DNA from: Sphingobacteriales bacterium 39-19
Lineage (GTDB): Bacteria > Bacteroidota > Bacteroidia > Chitinophagales > Chitinophagaceae
Length of the DNA stretch: 64,000 nt
Assembly: GCA_001898465.1 (NCBI GenBank)
Contig: MKTX01000017.1
Location: 186,001 to 250,000 of the forward strand
Reading direction: 5' to 3'
The translations under genes were made by a program, and so were the position numbers. Below the pieces are notes generated by a model, which searched no databases, was not told the DNA's origin, and was given only the letters and a program-made list of their open reading frames with translations. The stretch's first letter is position 1; the number at the start of each line of letters is the position of its first letter. Shown here one piece after another: positions 45,672 to 54,348 of this stretch.

Positions 45672-48299
45672 ATGGAAAATAACGATCTACAACCAGAAGA
45701 AATCCCCAATAACCGGGGTAAAATAATACCGGTAAATATTGAAGAACAAATGAAGACCTCGTACATTGATTATTCAATGAGCGTAATCGTGGGTCGTGCC
45801 CTGCCGGATGTTCGGGATGGGCTGAAACCGGTGCACAGGCGGGTATTGTATGGGATGAATGAATTGGGAAATGCCAGTAATAAACCTTACAAAAAAGCCG
45901 CCCGTATTGTGGGAGAGGTGATGGGTAAATACCATCCGCATGGGGATAAAGCCATTTATGATACCATGGTACGTATGGCCCAGGACTGGGCGATGCGGTA
46001 TAAAATGGTAGATGGCCAGGGTAACTTTGGTAGCCAGGATGGCGATATGCCTGCCGCCATGCGATATACCGAAGTGCGAATGGAAAAGTTTGCAGAGGCC
46101 ATGATGGATGATATTGAAAAGGAAACGGTAGATTTTCAATTGAATTTTGATGATTCATTGAGTGAGCCTACCGTGCTGCCTACCAAAATTCCACAGTTGC
46201 TTGTAAATGGCAGTAGTGGTATTGCTGTGGGTATGGCTACCAATATGATGCCGCATAACTTAACCGAAGTAGTGGATGGCTGCATCGCTTATATTGATAA
46301 CAAGGAGATAACGATAGACGAATTGATGAAGTTCGTAAAAGCTCCCGATTTTCCCACTGGCGGTACTATTTATGGTATTGAAGGGGTGAAATCTGCTTTT
46401 TTAACCGGCCGTGGCCGTGTGGTTTTAAGAGGTAAAACCAATGTAGAAACAGATGCCAAAAAGCGGGAAAAAATTGTAATTACCGAAGTGCCTTACCAGG
46501 TAAACCGGGATTCATTAACCCAGCGCATTGGCGAACTTATTAATGAGAAAGTACTGGATGGCGCCATTGACGTAAATAATGAAAGTAACAATAAAGAAGG
46601 CACCCGTATTGTAGTAGAACTCAGGAAAGATGCAGTAGCCCAGGTGGTAATTAACCAATTGTACAAACACTCTGACCTGCAAACATCATTTGGGATCAAT
46701 AACGTAGCCCTGGTAAATGGCCGCCCCAAAATCCTGAATTTAAAAGACCTGATATCAGAATTTGTGAAGTTCCGGCATGAAGTAGTGGTTCGCCGCACAC
46801 AATATGAACTTCGTAAAGCCCAGGAACGTGCCCACATCTTAGAAGGATATATTATTGCCCTGGATAACTTAGATGCTGTAATAAAACTGATTCGGGAAAG
46901 TGTGAACCCCGATACTGCGAAAACCGGTTTAATGAACCAGTTCGGCATGAGTGAAATACAGGCTAAAGCGGTACTGGAACTGCGTTTACAACGCCTTACC
47001 GGTATGGAAATAGACAAAATCAGGGAAGAGCATGCAGAGATCATGAAATTAATACAACGCTTACAGGAAATACTGGCCAATGAAGGAATGCGTTTTGATA
47101 TAATTAAAACGGAACTCGCCGAAGTAAAAGCAAAATTTGGAGATACCCGTAAATCGGAAATAGAATATGCCGATGATGAGTTGAATATGCTGGACCTGAT
47201 TGAAGAAGAAGATATGGTGGTAACGATTTCGCATTTGGGTTACATAAAAAGAACTTCCACTACAGAATACCGCCAGCAACGCAGGGGTGGCCGGGGCGCC
47301 AAAGGCAGTAGTACCCGCCAGGAAGATTATATAGAACATTTATTTGTAGCCAGTACGCACCACACCTTATTGTTTTTTACAGAAAAAGGAAGGTGTTTTT
47401 GGTTAAAAGTATATCAAATACCCGAAGGAGATAAAACCAGCAAAGGGCGAGCTATACAAAATATGGTACAAATACCGGCCGATGATAAAATTAAAGCCAT
47501 ATTAGACGTAAAAAATCTTGACCAGGAAGATTATGTAAGCGGTAAATATATTTTATTATGCACCAAAAAAGGCATCATAAAGAAAACCGACCTGAAAGAT
47601 TTTAGCCGGCCCAGGCAAACAGGCATTAATGCCATAAATATATTACCGGGAGATGAATTACTGGAAGCAAAACTAACAGATGGCAATTGTGAAGTATTAA
47701 TGGCTGTAAAAAGTGGCCGGGCTATCCGTTTCCCCGAAGGAAAAGTAAGAAGTACCGGCCGTGGCGGTATTGGTGTAGCAGGTATTGAAGTAGATGATGA
47801 AAAAGATGAAGTGGTAGGAATGGTTTGTGTAAATAAGGATAATGAAAATGTAAGTATCCTTGTAGTAAGTGAAAAAGGATACGGAAAAAGAACTTTATTA
47901 AATGATCCTGAAACCGGTGAACCCAATTACCGGGTTACCAACCGGGGTGGCAAAGGAGTAAAAACAATTAATGTAACCGGTAAAACGGGATTCCTGGTAG
48001 GTATGTTGCAGGTAAATGAAAAACAAGACCTGATGATTACCTGTGTGAGCGGTGTAACCATTCGGATGCCGGTAAACCAGATCAGTGAACAGGGACGGGC
48101 AACCCAGGGCGTAAAATTAATACGGGTTGATGAAGGTGATAGCATTGCAGCTATAACCAAGCTGGATGAAATGGAAGATGAAAATGATACCGAGTTATTG
48201 GGAAGCATCACCGATCCATTGATTGCGGGTGAAAATGGAATGGATTTACCAAATGATGAACCCGCTGCGGGTGAGGATGAAACCCCGGATGCAACCTAA
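45672..48299 (+). CDS. gyrA: DNA gyrase subunit A
   Basis: GyrA breaks and rejoins DNA to introduce negative supercoils. The 875 residues include the winged-helix region, catalytic Tyr132 (AAMRYTEVR), a coiled-coil gate and a C-terminal beta-pinwheel with a GyrA box (QRRGGRG), which separates it from ParC. The quinolone-binding helix reads HPHGDKAIYD: Lys93 stands where E. coli has Ser83, while the acidic residue at the Asp87 position is kept. The tail is highly acidic. The start at 45672 is preferred over the TTG in the promoter box. A terminator follows. Confidence 0.97.
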   Translation: MENNDLQPEEIPNNRGKIIPVNIEEQMKTSYIDYSMSVIVGRALPDVRDGLKPVHRRVLYGMNELGNASNKPYKKAARIVGEVMGKYHPHGDKAIYDTMVRMAQDWAMRYKMVDGQGNFGSQDGDMPAAMRYTEVRMEKFAEAMMDDIEKETVDFQLNFDDSLSEPTVLPTKIPQLLVNGSSGIAVGMATNMMPHNLTEVVDGCIAYIDNKEITIDELMKFVKAPDFPTGGTIYGIEGVKSAFLTGRGRVVLRGKTNVETDAKKREKIVITEVPYQVNRDSLTQRIGELINEKVLDGAIDVNNESNNKEGTRIVVELRKDAVAQVVINQLYKHSDLQTSFGINNVALVNGRPKILNLKDLISEFVKFRHEVVVRRTQYELRKAQERAHILEGYIIALDNLDAVIKLIRESVNPDTAKTGLMNQFGMSEIQAKAVLELRLQRLTGMEIDKIREEHAEIMKLIQRLQEILANEGMRFDIIKTELAEVKAKFGDTRKSEIEYADDELNMLDLIEEEDMVVTISHLGYIKRTSTTEYRQQRRGGRGAKGSSTRQEDYIEHLFVASTHHTLLFFTEKGRCFWLKVYQIPEGDKTSKGRAIQNMVQIPADDKIKAILDVKNLDQEDYVSGKYILLCTKKGIIKKTDLKDFSRPRQTGINAINILPGDELLEAKLTDGNCEVLMAVKSGRAIRFPEGKVRSTGRGGIGVAGIEVDDEKDEVVGMVCVNKDNENVSILVVSEKGYGKRTLLNDPETGEPNYRVTNRGGKGVKTINVTGKTGFLVGMLQVNEKQDLMITCVSGVTIRMPVNQISEQGRATQGVKLIRVDEGDSIAAITKLDEMEDENDTELLGSITDPLIAGENGMDLPNDEPAAGEDETPDAT

Positions 48300-48319
48300 C
48301 TTTTTTATAAGATTTATTT

Positions 48320-48345
48320 AAGCCGCCATAGTGCGGCTTTTTTAT
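48320..48345 (+). terminator. Terminator after gyrA
   Basis: AAGCCGC and GCGGCTT form a 7-bp stem with a CATAGT loop, followed by a T run, 20 bases after the gyrA stop. The rest of 48300-48508 is AT-rich and shows nothing else. Confidence 0.85.
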
Positions 48346-48508
48346 GCAAAAGATTTAAAGCAGGAGTGGTTTCAAATGCCATGGTTATTATTTATTTACT
48401 AAACCGGTATGGGCTGTATTTCACTTAAAATTTATTACTTAACATAATATTAATTATAGGGTATTAATAACGTATCAACGGGTTAATAGAAAAATAAAGG
48501 CTGTGAAT

Positions 48509-48516
48509 TATATTTG
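48509..48516 (+). promoter_or_regulatory. -7 box for the DUF4256 gene
   Basis: TATATTTG is an exact match, 39 bases before the ATG at 48556. Confidence 0.5.
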
Positions 48517-48555
48517 TAAGGATGAATAAGGATATGCATTTAAAATATTGATATC

Positions 48556-49125
48556 ATGGCTAAAGCAAACAAACAGAATGTATCTAAAGATGAAATGAAT
48601 TCGCTTCTGCAAATTTTAAAAAACCGTTTTGAAAAAAACATACACCGGCATACCGGCATTGCCTGGGAAAAAGTACAGACGAAACTATTAGCCAACCCCA
48701 AAAAATGTTTTGTGCTTAATGAAATGGAAAAAACCGGTGGCGAACCCGATGTGGTTGGTTTTGACAAGAAAAACAATGCATTCATTTTTTATGATTGTGC
48801 AGCAGAAAGCCCCAAAGAACGCAGGAGTATTTGTTACGACCGGGCAGCTTTAGATGCCCGTAAAGAAAATAAACCCAGGCATAATGCGATAGATATGGCT
48901 TCGGAAATAGGTATTGATATATTAACTGAAGAGGAATACCGGGAATTACAAAAATTAGGCGAATTTGATTTAAAAACTTCAAGTTGGATACAAACTCCCC
49001 CCGGGGTGAGAAAACTGGGTGGCGCCTTGTTTTGTGACCGCCGTTTTGGAAAAGTATTCACTTATCATAATGGCGCAGACTCTTATTATGCCGCCCGTGG
49101 CTTTAGAGGCTCTTTAAAACTATAA
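48556..49125 (+). CDS. DUF4256 protein
   Basis: The 189-residue soluble protein matches DUF4256: LLQILKNRFEKNIHRH, FVLNEMEKTGGEPDVVGFD, YDCAAESPKERRSICYD and the C-terminal LFCDRRFGKVFTYHNGADSYYAARGFRG. The family is widespread in bacteria but its function is unknown. It has no signal peptide or membrane segment, has its own promoter, and converges with the FkbM gene 5 bases away. Confidence 0.85.
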   Translation: MAKANKQNVSKDEMNSLLQILKNRFEKNIHRHTGIAWEKVQTKLLANPKKCFVLNEMEKTGGEPDVVGFDKKNNAFIFYDCAAESPKERRSICYDRAALDARKENKPRHNAIDMASEIGIDILTEEEYRELQKLGEFDLKTSSWIQTPPGVRKLGGALFCDRRFGKVFTYHNGADSYYAARGFRGSLKL

Positions 49126-49130
49126 TGAAA

Positions 49131-49868
49131 TTACAGATCTTCATTTATAAAAATGAGGTTTTCATGCTTCATGCTAAATGAAAAATTATATTTACTGATT
49201 GCATTAAATACGGCTTTAGAAGCCCCTTTTTTCATGCCATCATGTACTTCTACAAAAATGATACGGGTAAAGGGCAACCAATTTTGATAGTTCCCGGAAA
49301 ATACTTCTTTTTCTGCTCCTTCAATATCAATTTTTAAAATATCAATTCCCTGCCAGCCTTGTTGCTGCATGATGGCATCAAGGGTAATGGCCTCAATACG
49401 ATTGTCCGTTCTTTCCTTTGATTCTTTCACCATAAAAGCATCTTTGCTCACCGTATCATCTACAATTTCCAGGTACGTTTCTTTATCCCATACCCCTTTT
49501 TGCAGCATGATGATCCGGGAATTATTCTGGGTGTTCTTTTTTGCCAGTTCAAAATTTTCTGTATCCGGCTCCAGCGCCACAATTTTTGCATGGGGGAATT
49601 TACCCGCAAAATAAAGAGCTGCCAACCCGATATTTGCACCTGCATCAATTATGGTTTGCGGCTCAAAGTGGATGGGTATTTCATATTGCTTATCTATAAA
49701 AACCTGCTTAAAAATACCGGCGTCTGTGTTATTGTTTCTTAAAAAGAAATGAATTTTCTTTTTTGAACTTGTAAACCACCCCAGAACATGCAATTTCAAC
49801 CTGATATAATATTGGCTCCCATCTGCAAATCCAAACTCTTGTATTAAATTTTTTATTCTTGATGACAT
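49131..49868 (-). CDS. FkbM-family methyltransferase
   Basis: The 245-residue protein carries the SAM-binding motif IIDAGANIGLAALYFA (motif I) with VALEPD and DILKIDIEGAEKEVFSG typical of FkbM enzymes, which O-methylate sugars or polyketides. It starts one base after the lpxK stop (TAGCATG), so it is the last gene of the DUF3822-rsmD-cyclo-ligase-lpxK operon. Methylation of a surface glycan or lipid A sugar is plausible from this position but not shown. Confidence 0.87.
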   Translation of the reverse strand: MSSRIKNLIQEFGFADGSQYYIRLKLHVLGWFTSSKKKIHFFLRNNNTDAGIFKQVFIDKQYEIPIHFEPQTIIDAGANIGLAALYFAGKFPHAKIVALEPDTENFELAKKNTQNNSRIIMLQKGVWDKETYLEIVDDTVSKDAFMVKESKERTDNRIEAITLDAIMQQQGWQGIDILKIDIEGAEKEVFSGNYQNWLPFTRIIFVEVHDGMKKGASKAVFNAISKYNFSFSMKHENLIFINEDL

Positions 49869-49869
49869 G

Positions 49870-50940
49870 CTAATTATTTGAGTTGTTTATTTTCTTAAAT
49901 GAATTTATAAAATCAATAACCAGGTTCTCAAATTTGGTGGCTTCGTAAAATAAAAAATGATGCTGAACCGGCAGGCAATATACCGGCAAACCGGATAATT
50001 CTTTTTCAAATTTCTGAAGGCGTACGCTATCTTTTTCTGTCGTGAGAATCATTTTGCTGGGTCGGGTCATCTTACTGAAACTTTCTTTAAAATTTTTAAG
50101 ATCATCTGAAGTAAATATATGATGATCTGAAAATTGCAAAATCTCCATGCCGGTCATTGTCTCTTTCAAGAATTCAATCATATAGCCGGGGTTTGCAATA
50201 CCTGTTATTAAGAGTATGGATGTATCCTTATTTAATTCGCCATATTGTTTATTAAAAATATGATACGGACGGCCATATTTATTTTCTGTAAAAAAAACAT
50301 GTTGCTCTTTACCGGGTTTTAGCTTGCTCATGATCTTTTCTCTTTCATCGTTTTGCAGACCGGCGGGGCATTTCGTAACTACAATCACCTGGGCTCTTTC
50401 CGCCGCCCGGGGAATATCCCGGAGGTTGCCGGCCGGTATCAAAAAATCTTTGTAGTACAAATTTTTATAATCGGTAAGTAATATATTGAACCCTGCCCTT
50501 ACCTGCCTGTGTTGAAAGGCATCATCTAAAATAATCACTTCTGTTTGGGGTATGGCATGTAATAACTGGGGTATGGCAACCAGTCTTTCTTCCCCCACTG
50601 CAACGGTGATATCAGGGTGCTTTACATGTAATTGCATGGGTTCATCACCAATGTCAATAGCGGTCGTATTTTTATCTGCAATAGCAAAGCCTTTAGTTTT
50701 ACGTTTATAGCCCCGGCTCAAGGTGGCGATGTTAAAATGACTTTTAAGCATGCTAACCAGGTATTCCGTCATAGGGGTTTTCCCGGTACCCCCGGTGGCA
50801 ATATTGCCTATACAAATGATGGGAAAATTAAAACTGGCGCTTTTTAAAATCTTTTTATCAAATAACCAATGCCGGATTCTTAAAATTCCGGCATACAGGA
50901 ATGAAAACGGGTATAATATTTTTTTTAAATTTTCTTTCAA
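49870..50940 (-). CDS. lpxK: Tetraacyldisaccharide 4'-kinase
   Basis: LpxK phosphorylates the lipid A disaccharide at the inner membrane, giving lipid IVA. The 356 residues have an N-terminal membrane helix (about 8-25), the P-loop GNIATGGTGKTPMTEYL and the conserved ILDDAFQHRQV. The start at 50940 is TTG; no ATG exists in frame before the previous stop. It lies 6 bases after the cyclo-ligase gene and 1 base before FkbM. Confidence 0.94.
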   Translation of the reverse strand: MKENLKKILYPFSFLYAGILRIRHWLFDKKILKSASFNFPIICIGNIATGGTGKTPMTEYLVSMLKSHFNIATLSRGYKRKTKGFAIADKNTTAIDIGDEPMQLHVKHPDITVAVGEERLVAIPQLLHAIPQTEVIILDDAFQHRQVRAGFNILLTDYKNLYYKDFLIPAGNLRDIPRAAERAQVIVVTKCPAGLQNDEREKIMSKLKPGKEQHVFFTENKYGRPYHIFNKQYGELNKDTSILLITGIANPGYMIEFLKETMTGMEILQFSDHHIFTSDDLKNFKESFSKMTRPSKMILTTEKDSVRLQKFEKELSGLPVYCLPVQHHFLFYEATKFENLVIDFINSFKKINNSNN

Positions 50941-50946
50941 TACAAA

Positions 50947-51516
50947 TTAATCTGAGAAATGATAAATGCTACCCGGCGTAATGCAGATATCTAATGGAAT
51001 ATCATGGCTATTGATATCATCTATCCGATCTACGGGATCAAAAAAACTAAAACCAAATTTTAAACAATCGGGCCGGCAGCCGGCTAAAAAGGAATCATAA
51101 AACCCTTTTCCGTACCCCACCCGGTATCCCTTATTATCAAAGGCAAGCAAAGGAACAAGGATCCAGTCTATATCTTTTTTATTTCCTGCAATACCATGAG
51201 CAGGTTCACTTACGCCCCAGGCATTTTTTTCAAATACGGTTTCATCAGAAAATAAAATGGGGATTATATTATTTGATTGCACCAGTGGATAATATAATTG
51301 AATACCGGGATTTTTAAATTCACAATACTTGTTTACCAAATGCGGATCGTATTCATTGAAGTGTTCCATGGGTGCATAGGTCATTAATGTGCCGGGGATA
51401 TCCAGGTTCACCTGCTGAAAATGGATAAGCATCAGGTCTTCTAACTTATTTTTTTCTGCCCCGGTAAGCAACATTCTTTTATGGCGGTAATATTTCCTGA
51501 TGTCCGTCTTATTCAT
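50947..51516 (-). CDS. 5-formyltetrahydrofolate cyclo-ligase
   Basis: The enzyme converts 5-formyl-THF to 5,10-methenyl-THF using ATP. With the start at 51516 it has 189 residues. The signature is GYGKGFYDSFLAG near the C-terminus, with LVPLLAFDNKGYRVG before it and KYYRHKRMLLTG at the N-terminus. The frame is open to 51627 but that would overlap rsmD by more than 100 bases; 51516 leaves a 7-base gap. It is the third gene of the operon. Confidence 0.92.
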   Translation of the reverse strand: MNKTDIRKYYRHKRMLLTGAEKNKLEDLMLIHFQQVNLDIPGTLMTYAPMEHFNEYDPHLVNKYCEFKNPGIQLYYPLVQSNNIIPILFSDETVFEKNAWGVSEPAHGIAGNKKDIDWILVPLLAFDNKGYRVGYGKGFYDSFLAGCRPDCLKFGFSFFDPVDRIDDINSHDIPLDICITPGSIYHFSD

Positions 51517-51523
51517 ACTATTA

Positions 51524-52063
51524 TTAATCCTGTATAAAGATAGAAAAAATGGTGGTTCCATAATTTCTTTCAGAGCGGTAATGCGGAAACTTCTTGTAAT
51601 CGTTTCGGGGGGTATGTTCCAGCACAAACCAGCCGCCTTTTTTTAGTAATTTTTTTTCAAAAACCCGGTGTGGCAAATCATCAATAGCGGTAAGTGCATA
51701 GGGTGGCCCGGCAAAAATAAAATCATAACGATCACTGCAGGTTTCTATAAACCTGAATACTTCAGATTTTATTACTTTAAAATTTACCAGGTTCAGGAGT
51801 GCAGCCGTATTTTTAATAAATGTGTACATAGCAGGATCTTTTTCTACAATCGTAAGATCTGCCGCTCCCCTACTGGCCAATTCATAACTGATGCAGCCAG
51901 TACCACCAAATAAATCCAGGGTATGCATTCCCTCTATTTCAAGATTGTTTTGAATTACATTAAAAAGGCCTTCTTTTGCTAAATCGGTTGTAGGCCGGGT
52001 ATGGGGCATTTTTGCAGGAGGAACAATTCTTCTGCCTCCATGTATGCCACTTATAATGCGCAT
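51524..52063 (-). CDS. rsmD: 16S rRNA (guanine(966)-N2)-methyltransferase, motif IV altered
   Basis: RsmD methylates G966 of 16S rRNA. The 179 residues have RPTTDLAKEGLFN (23-35), SAM motif I LDLFGGTGCISYELASRGA (49-67) and VEKDPAM. Motif IV, normally DPPY or DPPF, reads AGPPYAL with Gly119 in place of Asp (codon GGG). The fold is otherwise complete, so either the enzyme tolerates this, has changed, or is inactive. It overlaps the DUF3822 gene by 13 bases and precedes the cyclo-ligase. Confidence 0.9.
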   Translation of the reverse strand: MRIISGIHGGRRIVPPAKMPHTRPTTDLAKEGLFNVIQNNLEIEGMHTLDLFGGTGCISYELASRGAADLTIVEKDPAMYTFIKNTAALLNLVNFKVIKSEVFRFIETCSDRYDFIFAGPPYALTAIDDLPHRVFEKKLLKKGGWFVLEHTPRNDYKKFPHYRSERNYGTTIFSIFIQD

Positions 52064-52887
52064 GAAGCTAACTGTATTAGATGAACAAAGTAATGCCCCG
52101 GGTATTGGCTAATGGGTTCCGATACATTCACATCCCGGGGCATTTCTGCAAAATTGATCGTTAAAAAATATTTGTACATGTCCTGGTACAATGTTGAATC
52201 GGTTTCTATATAGCCATATAATATGAGCGGTATGGAGTGAGGGCTCATTTCATATTGCTTACAGGTATTTAATAAATAATATACTGCATCTACAGGTGTA
52301 TGATAAGTAAATTGCTGAATGATCTGAAGCGTGCCTCCGGAAAATAATATTACTTTCAGCTGGTTTCGTTCCACAATACAGTGTAGTGCATCCCCGCTCT
52401 CGCAGGTACCTGCCAATGCCATGGTATTGGCATGCAAATACCGGGCTCCGGGATAATGCGTTTGCAAATAATGATATTCATCCTGCTGCATGCGCCAAAT
52501 ATTTTTAGCCTGCAATTGCGGCAAATCATCGGCAAAACAGACCGTTTCTAATGATTCTCCAAAAACAAGGTCTAAACTATTTTCATTTTCACCCGGCGAA
52601 TAATACGCATTGGGAACAAGCAATGCAGGTTTTCCATTGCCCAGGATATAAATATTTTCCCAGGTTTCATTTTTACCCGGTTCCTGCTTACAGGCTTCCG
52701 CCAGCAAACCAGCCCGCTCCAGTTGCCCCGGTACATTACTGTATTGATATACTGAAAGGCCGGCAACAAAGAAAGGATGTTGTTGAAAGTACAAAAAACT
52801 CACCCCCTCTTCTGATGGAGAGACCAATACATGCTTTGCCTGGTTTCCCGAAAACGCAGGTGGAATATGAAATACTGTTTTTATCAT
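52051..52887 (-). CDS. DUF3822 protein
   Basis: The 278-residue soluble protein fits DUF3822, found in Bacteroidota beside rsmD: VSPSEEGVSFLYF, GARYLHANTMALAG and a middle segment LLNTCKQYEM. The plan recalls the actin/ASKHA-fold proteins of type IV pilus PilM type, but I see no clear nucleotide motif. Function is unknown. It leads the five-gene operon and overlaps rsmD by 13 bases. Confidence 0.82.
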   Translation of the reverse strand: MIKTVFHIPPAFSGNQAKHVLVSPSEEGVSFLYFQQHPFFVAGLSVYQYSNVPGQLERAGLLAEACKQEPGKNETWENIYILGNGKPALLVPNAYYSPGENENSLDLVFGESLETVCFADDLPQLQAKNIWRMQQDEYHYLQTHYPGARYLHANTMALAGTCESGDALHCIVERNQLKVILFSGGTLQIIQQFTYHTPVDAVYYLLNTCKQYEMSPHSIPLILYGYIETDSTLYQDMYKYFLTINFAEMPRDVNVSEPISQYPGHYFVHLIQLASCAL

Positions 52888-52900
52888 GCGCTAAAACTGG

Positions 52901-52918
52901 CAAAATAAGATATTTTTG
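52901..52918. promoter_or_regulatory. Divergent -7 boxes for DUF3822 (-) and MATE (+)
   Basis: TTATTTTG (minus, 52901-52908, seven of eight) and TATTTTTG (plus, 52911-52918, exact) sit back to back inside a near-palindrome TGGCAAAA ... TTTTGCCA. The plus box is 7 bases from the MATE ATG, the minus box 13 bases from the DUF3822 ATG. Confidence 0.5.
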
Positions 52919-52925
52919 CCAACTT

Positions 52926-54293
52926 ATGGATGGAGCATCGGCAATTCCCAATTTAAAAGTGCAGGTCAATAACCGGCAAATCCTGTCAATTGCAATGCCC
53001 ATCACACTTGCCATATTAATTCCGCAGTTGAATATGCTTACCAATAGCATTTTCCTGGGCAGGCTAAGTACCGAAGCTTTGGGCGATGCGGGCATCACAA
53101 GTGTTTTTTATTTAATTTTTGCTGTCATGGGAAATGGGTTAAATAATTCCATGCAATCGGTTTTCTCTAAATATGCCGGTGCCGATAAGCCGGAGTTTTT
53201 TAAAATTATTTTTTCACAGGGATTGCGCTTAAGTGTACAATTTGCTGTTGCCGGTATTTTATTTACCTGGCTGGTGGCCCCTTATATTATGCAGGCCGTT
53301 GCCGATCCCCGGGCCTACCCGGTTGAAATGAATTTTTTACGTATCCGAATTTTCGGATTGCCTTTCCTGTTTTTTTTTCAAATGTGCAATGCTTTTTTAG
53401 TAGCCACATTAAATAGCCGGTACCTGATGATTGGCTTTATTATGGAAGCATGTTGTAATATATTTTTTGATTACGGGCTTATTTTTGGTAAAATGGGTAT
53501 GCCTGCCATGGGATTTAATGGCGCAGCAGTGGCCTCTATCATTGCCGAAGCAATTGGTATGTTTACGGTGATTGCTGTATTATATGCAACGCATTTGAAA
53601 AAGCAATATGGTATAAAATTTAGTTTTACGTATCATCGTAACATCCACAAAGAAGTGCTTAGGGTATCGGTTCCATTGGTTTTACAATATTTTATAAGTG
53701 TTACAACCTGGCTGGTTTTCTTTCTTTTAATAGAAAGGCATGGTGAGATGGCGAAAGCCATTAGTAATACCATGAGAAATGTGTTTGGCCTGGCCGGGGT
53801 TTTTGTATGGGCTTTTGCGGCTACCAGTAATAATATGGTTAGTAACCTCATTGGCCAGCAAAAACCAGAGCTTGTTTTAAAAGCCATTAACCGGATCATG
53901 TTGTGGAGCTTAGGGTTTGCTATCTTTATTTGCGGCACTTTAAACCTGTACCCGCAACTGTTTTTTGGAATGTTTGGCCAGGGGCCGGAATTTATTAAAG
54001 AGGGTATCCCAGTTATTAGAACGGTAACTTTAGGGATTGTATTTATGAGTGTATCCTGTGTATGGCTCAATGCCGTTACCGGTACAGGAAAAACAAAAAT
54101 GAACCTGGCTATTGAATTGGTAGCGATTTCGCTATATATGGCCTATACCTGGTACTTCCTGGTAGTGAATTATATAAACCTGGCCACTGCCTGGACAAAT
54201 GAATTTATATATTGGCTTTCAATTTTACTTATGGCAAGCTGGTATATGCGAAGCAAACGATGGGTAAAACAAAAAGTTGTTGCAGATGAATAA
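52926..54293 (+). CDS. MATE-family multidrug/Na+ efflux transporter
   Basis: The 455-residue protein has twelve predicted helices in two homologous halves: ILSIAMPITLAILIPQLNMLTNSIFLGRLS at the start and VSVPLVLQYFISVTTWLVFFLLI in the middle. MATE pumps expel cationic drugs or metabolites in exchange for Na+ or H+. The substrate is not evident. The open frame extends upstream to 52551 through the divergent gene, but the promoter box at 52911-52918 and family N-terminus place the start at 52926. It converges with the GT2 gene. Confidence 0.9.
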   Translation: MDGASAIPNLKVQVNNRQILSIAMPITLAILIPQLNMLTNSIFLGRLSTEALGDAGITSVFYLIFAVMGNGLNNSMQSVFSKYAGADKPEFFKIIFSQGLRLSVQFAVAGILFTWLVAPYIMQAVADPRAYPVEMNFLRIRIFGLPFLFFFQMCNAFLVATLNSRYLMIGFIMEACCNIFFDYGLIFGKMGMPAMGFNGAAVASIIAEAIGMFTVIAVLYATHLKKQYGIKFSFTYHRNIHKEVLRVSVPLVLQYFISVTTWLVFFLLIERHGEMAKAISNTMRNVFGLAGVFVWAFAATSNNMVSNLIGQQKPELVLKAINRIMLWSLGFAIFICGTLNLYPQLFFGMFGQGPEFIKEGIPVIRTVTLGIVFMSVSCVWLNAVTGTGKTKMNLAIELVAISLYMAYTWYFLVVNYINLATAWTNEFIYWLSILLMASWYMRSKRWVKQKVVADE

Positions 54294-54348
54294 AATTACC
54301 ATTATACGTTCATTGAATATGGAAAGGAATTCAAAGCGGGGTAAAAAA

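Noticed and set aside
45505-45726. Open frame of 73 codons upstream of gyrA
   Set aside because: It runs into the gyrA coding region, has no family resemblance and crosses the gyrA promoter.
52551-52925. 125-codon upstream extension of the MATE gene
   Set aside because: It lies antisense within DUF3822, has no membrane or family features, and contains the MATE promoter box.
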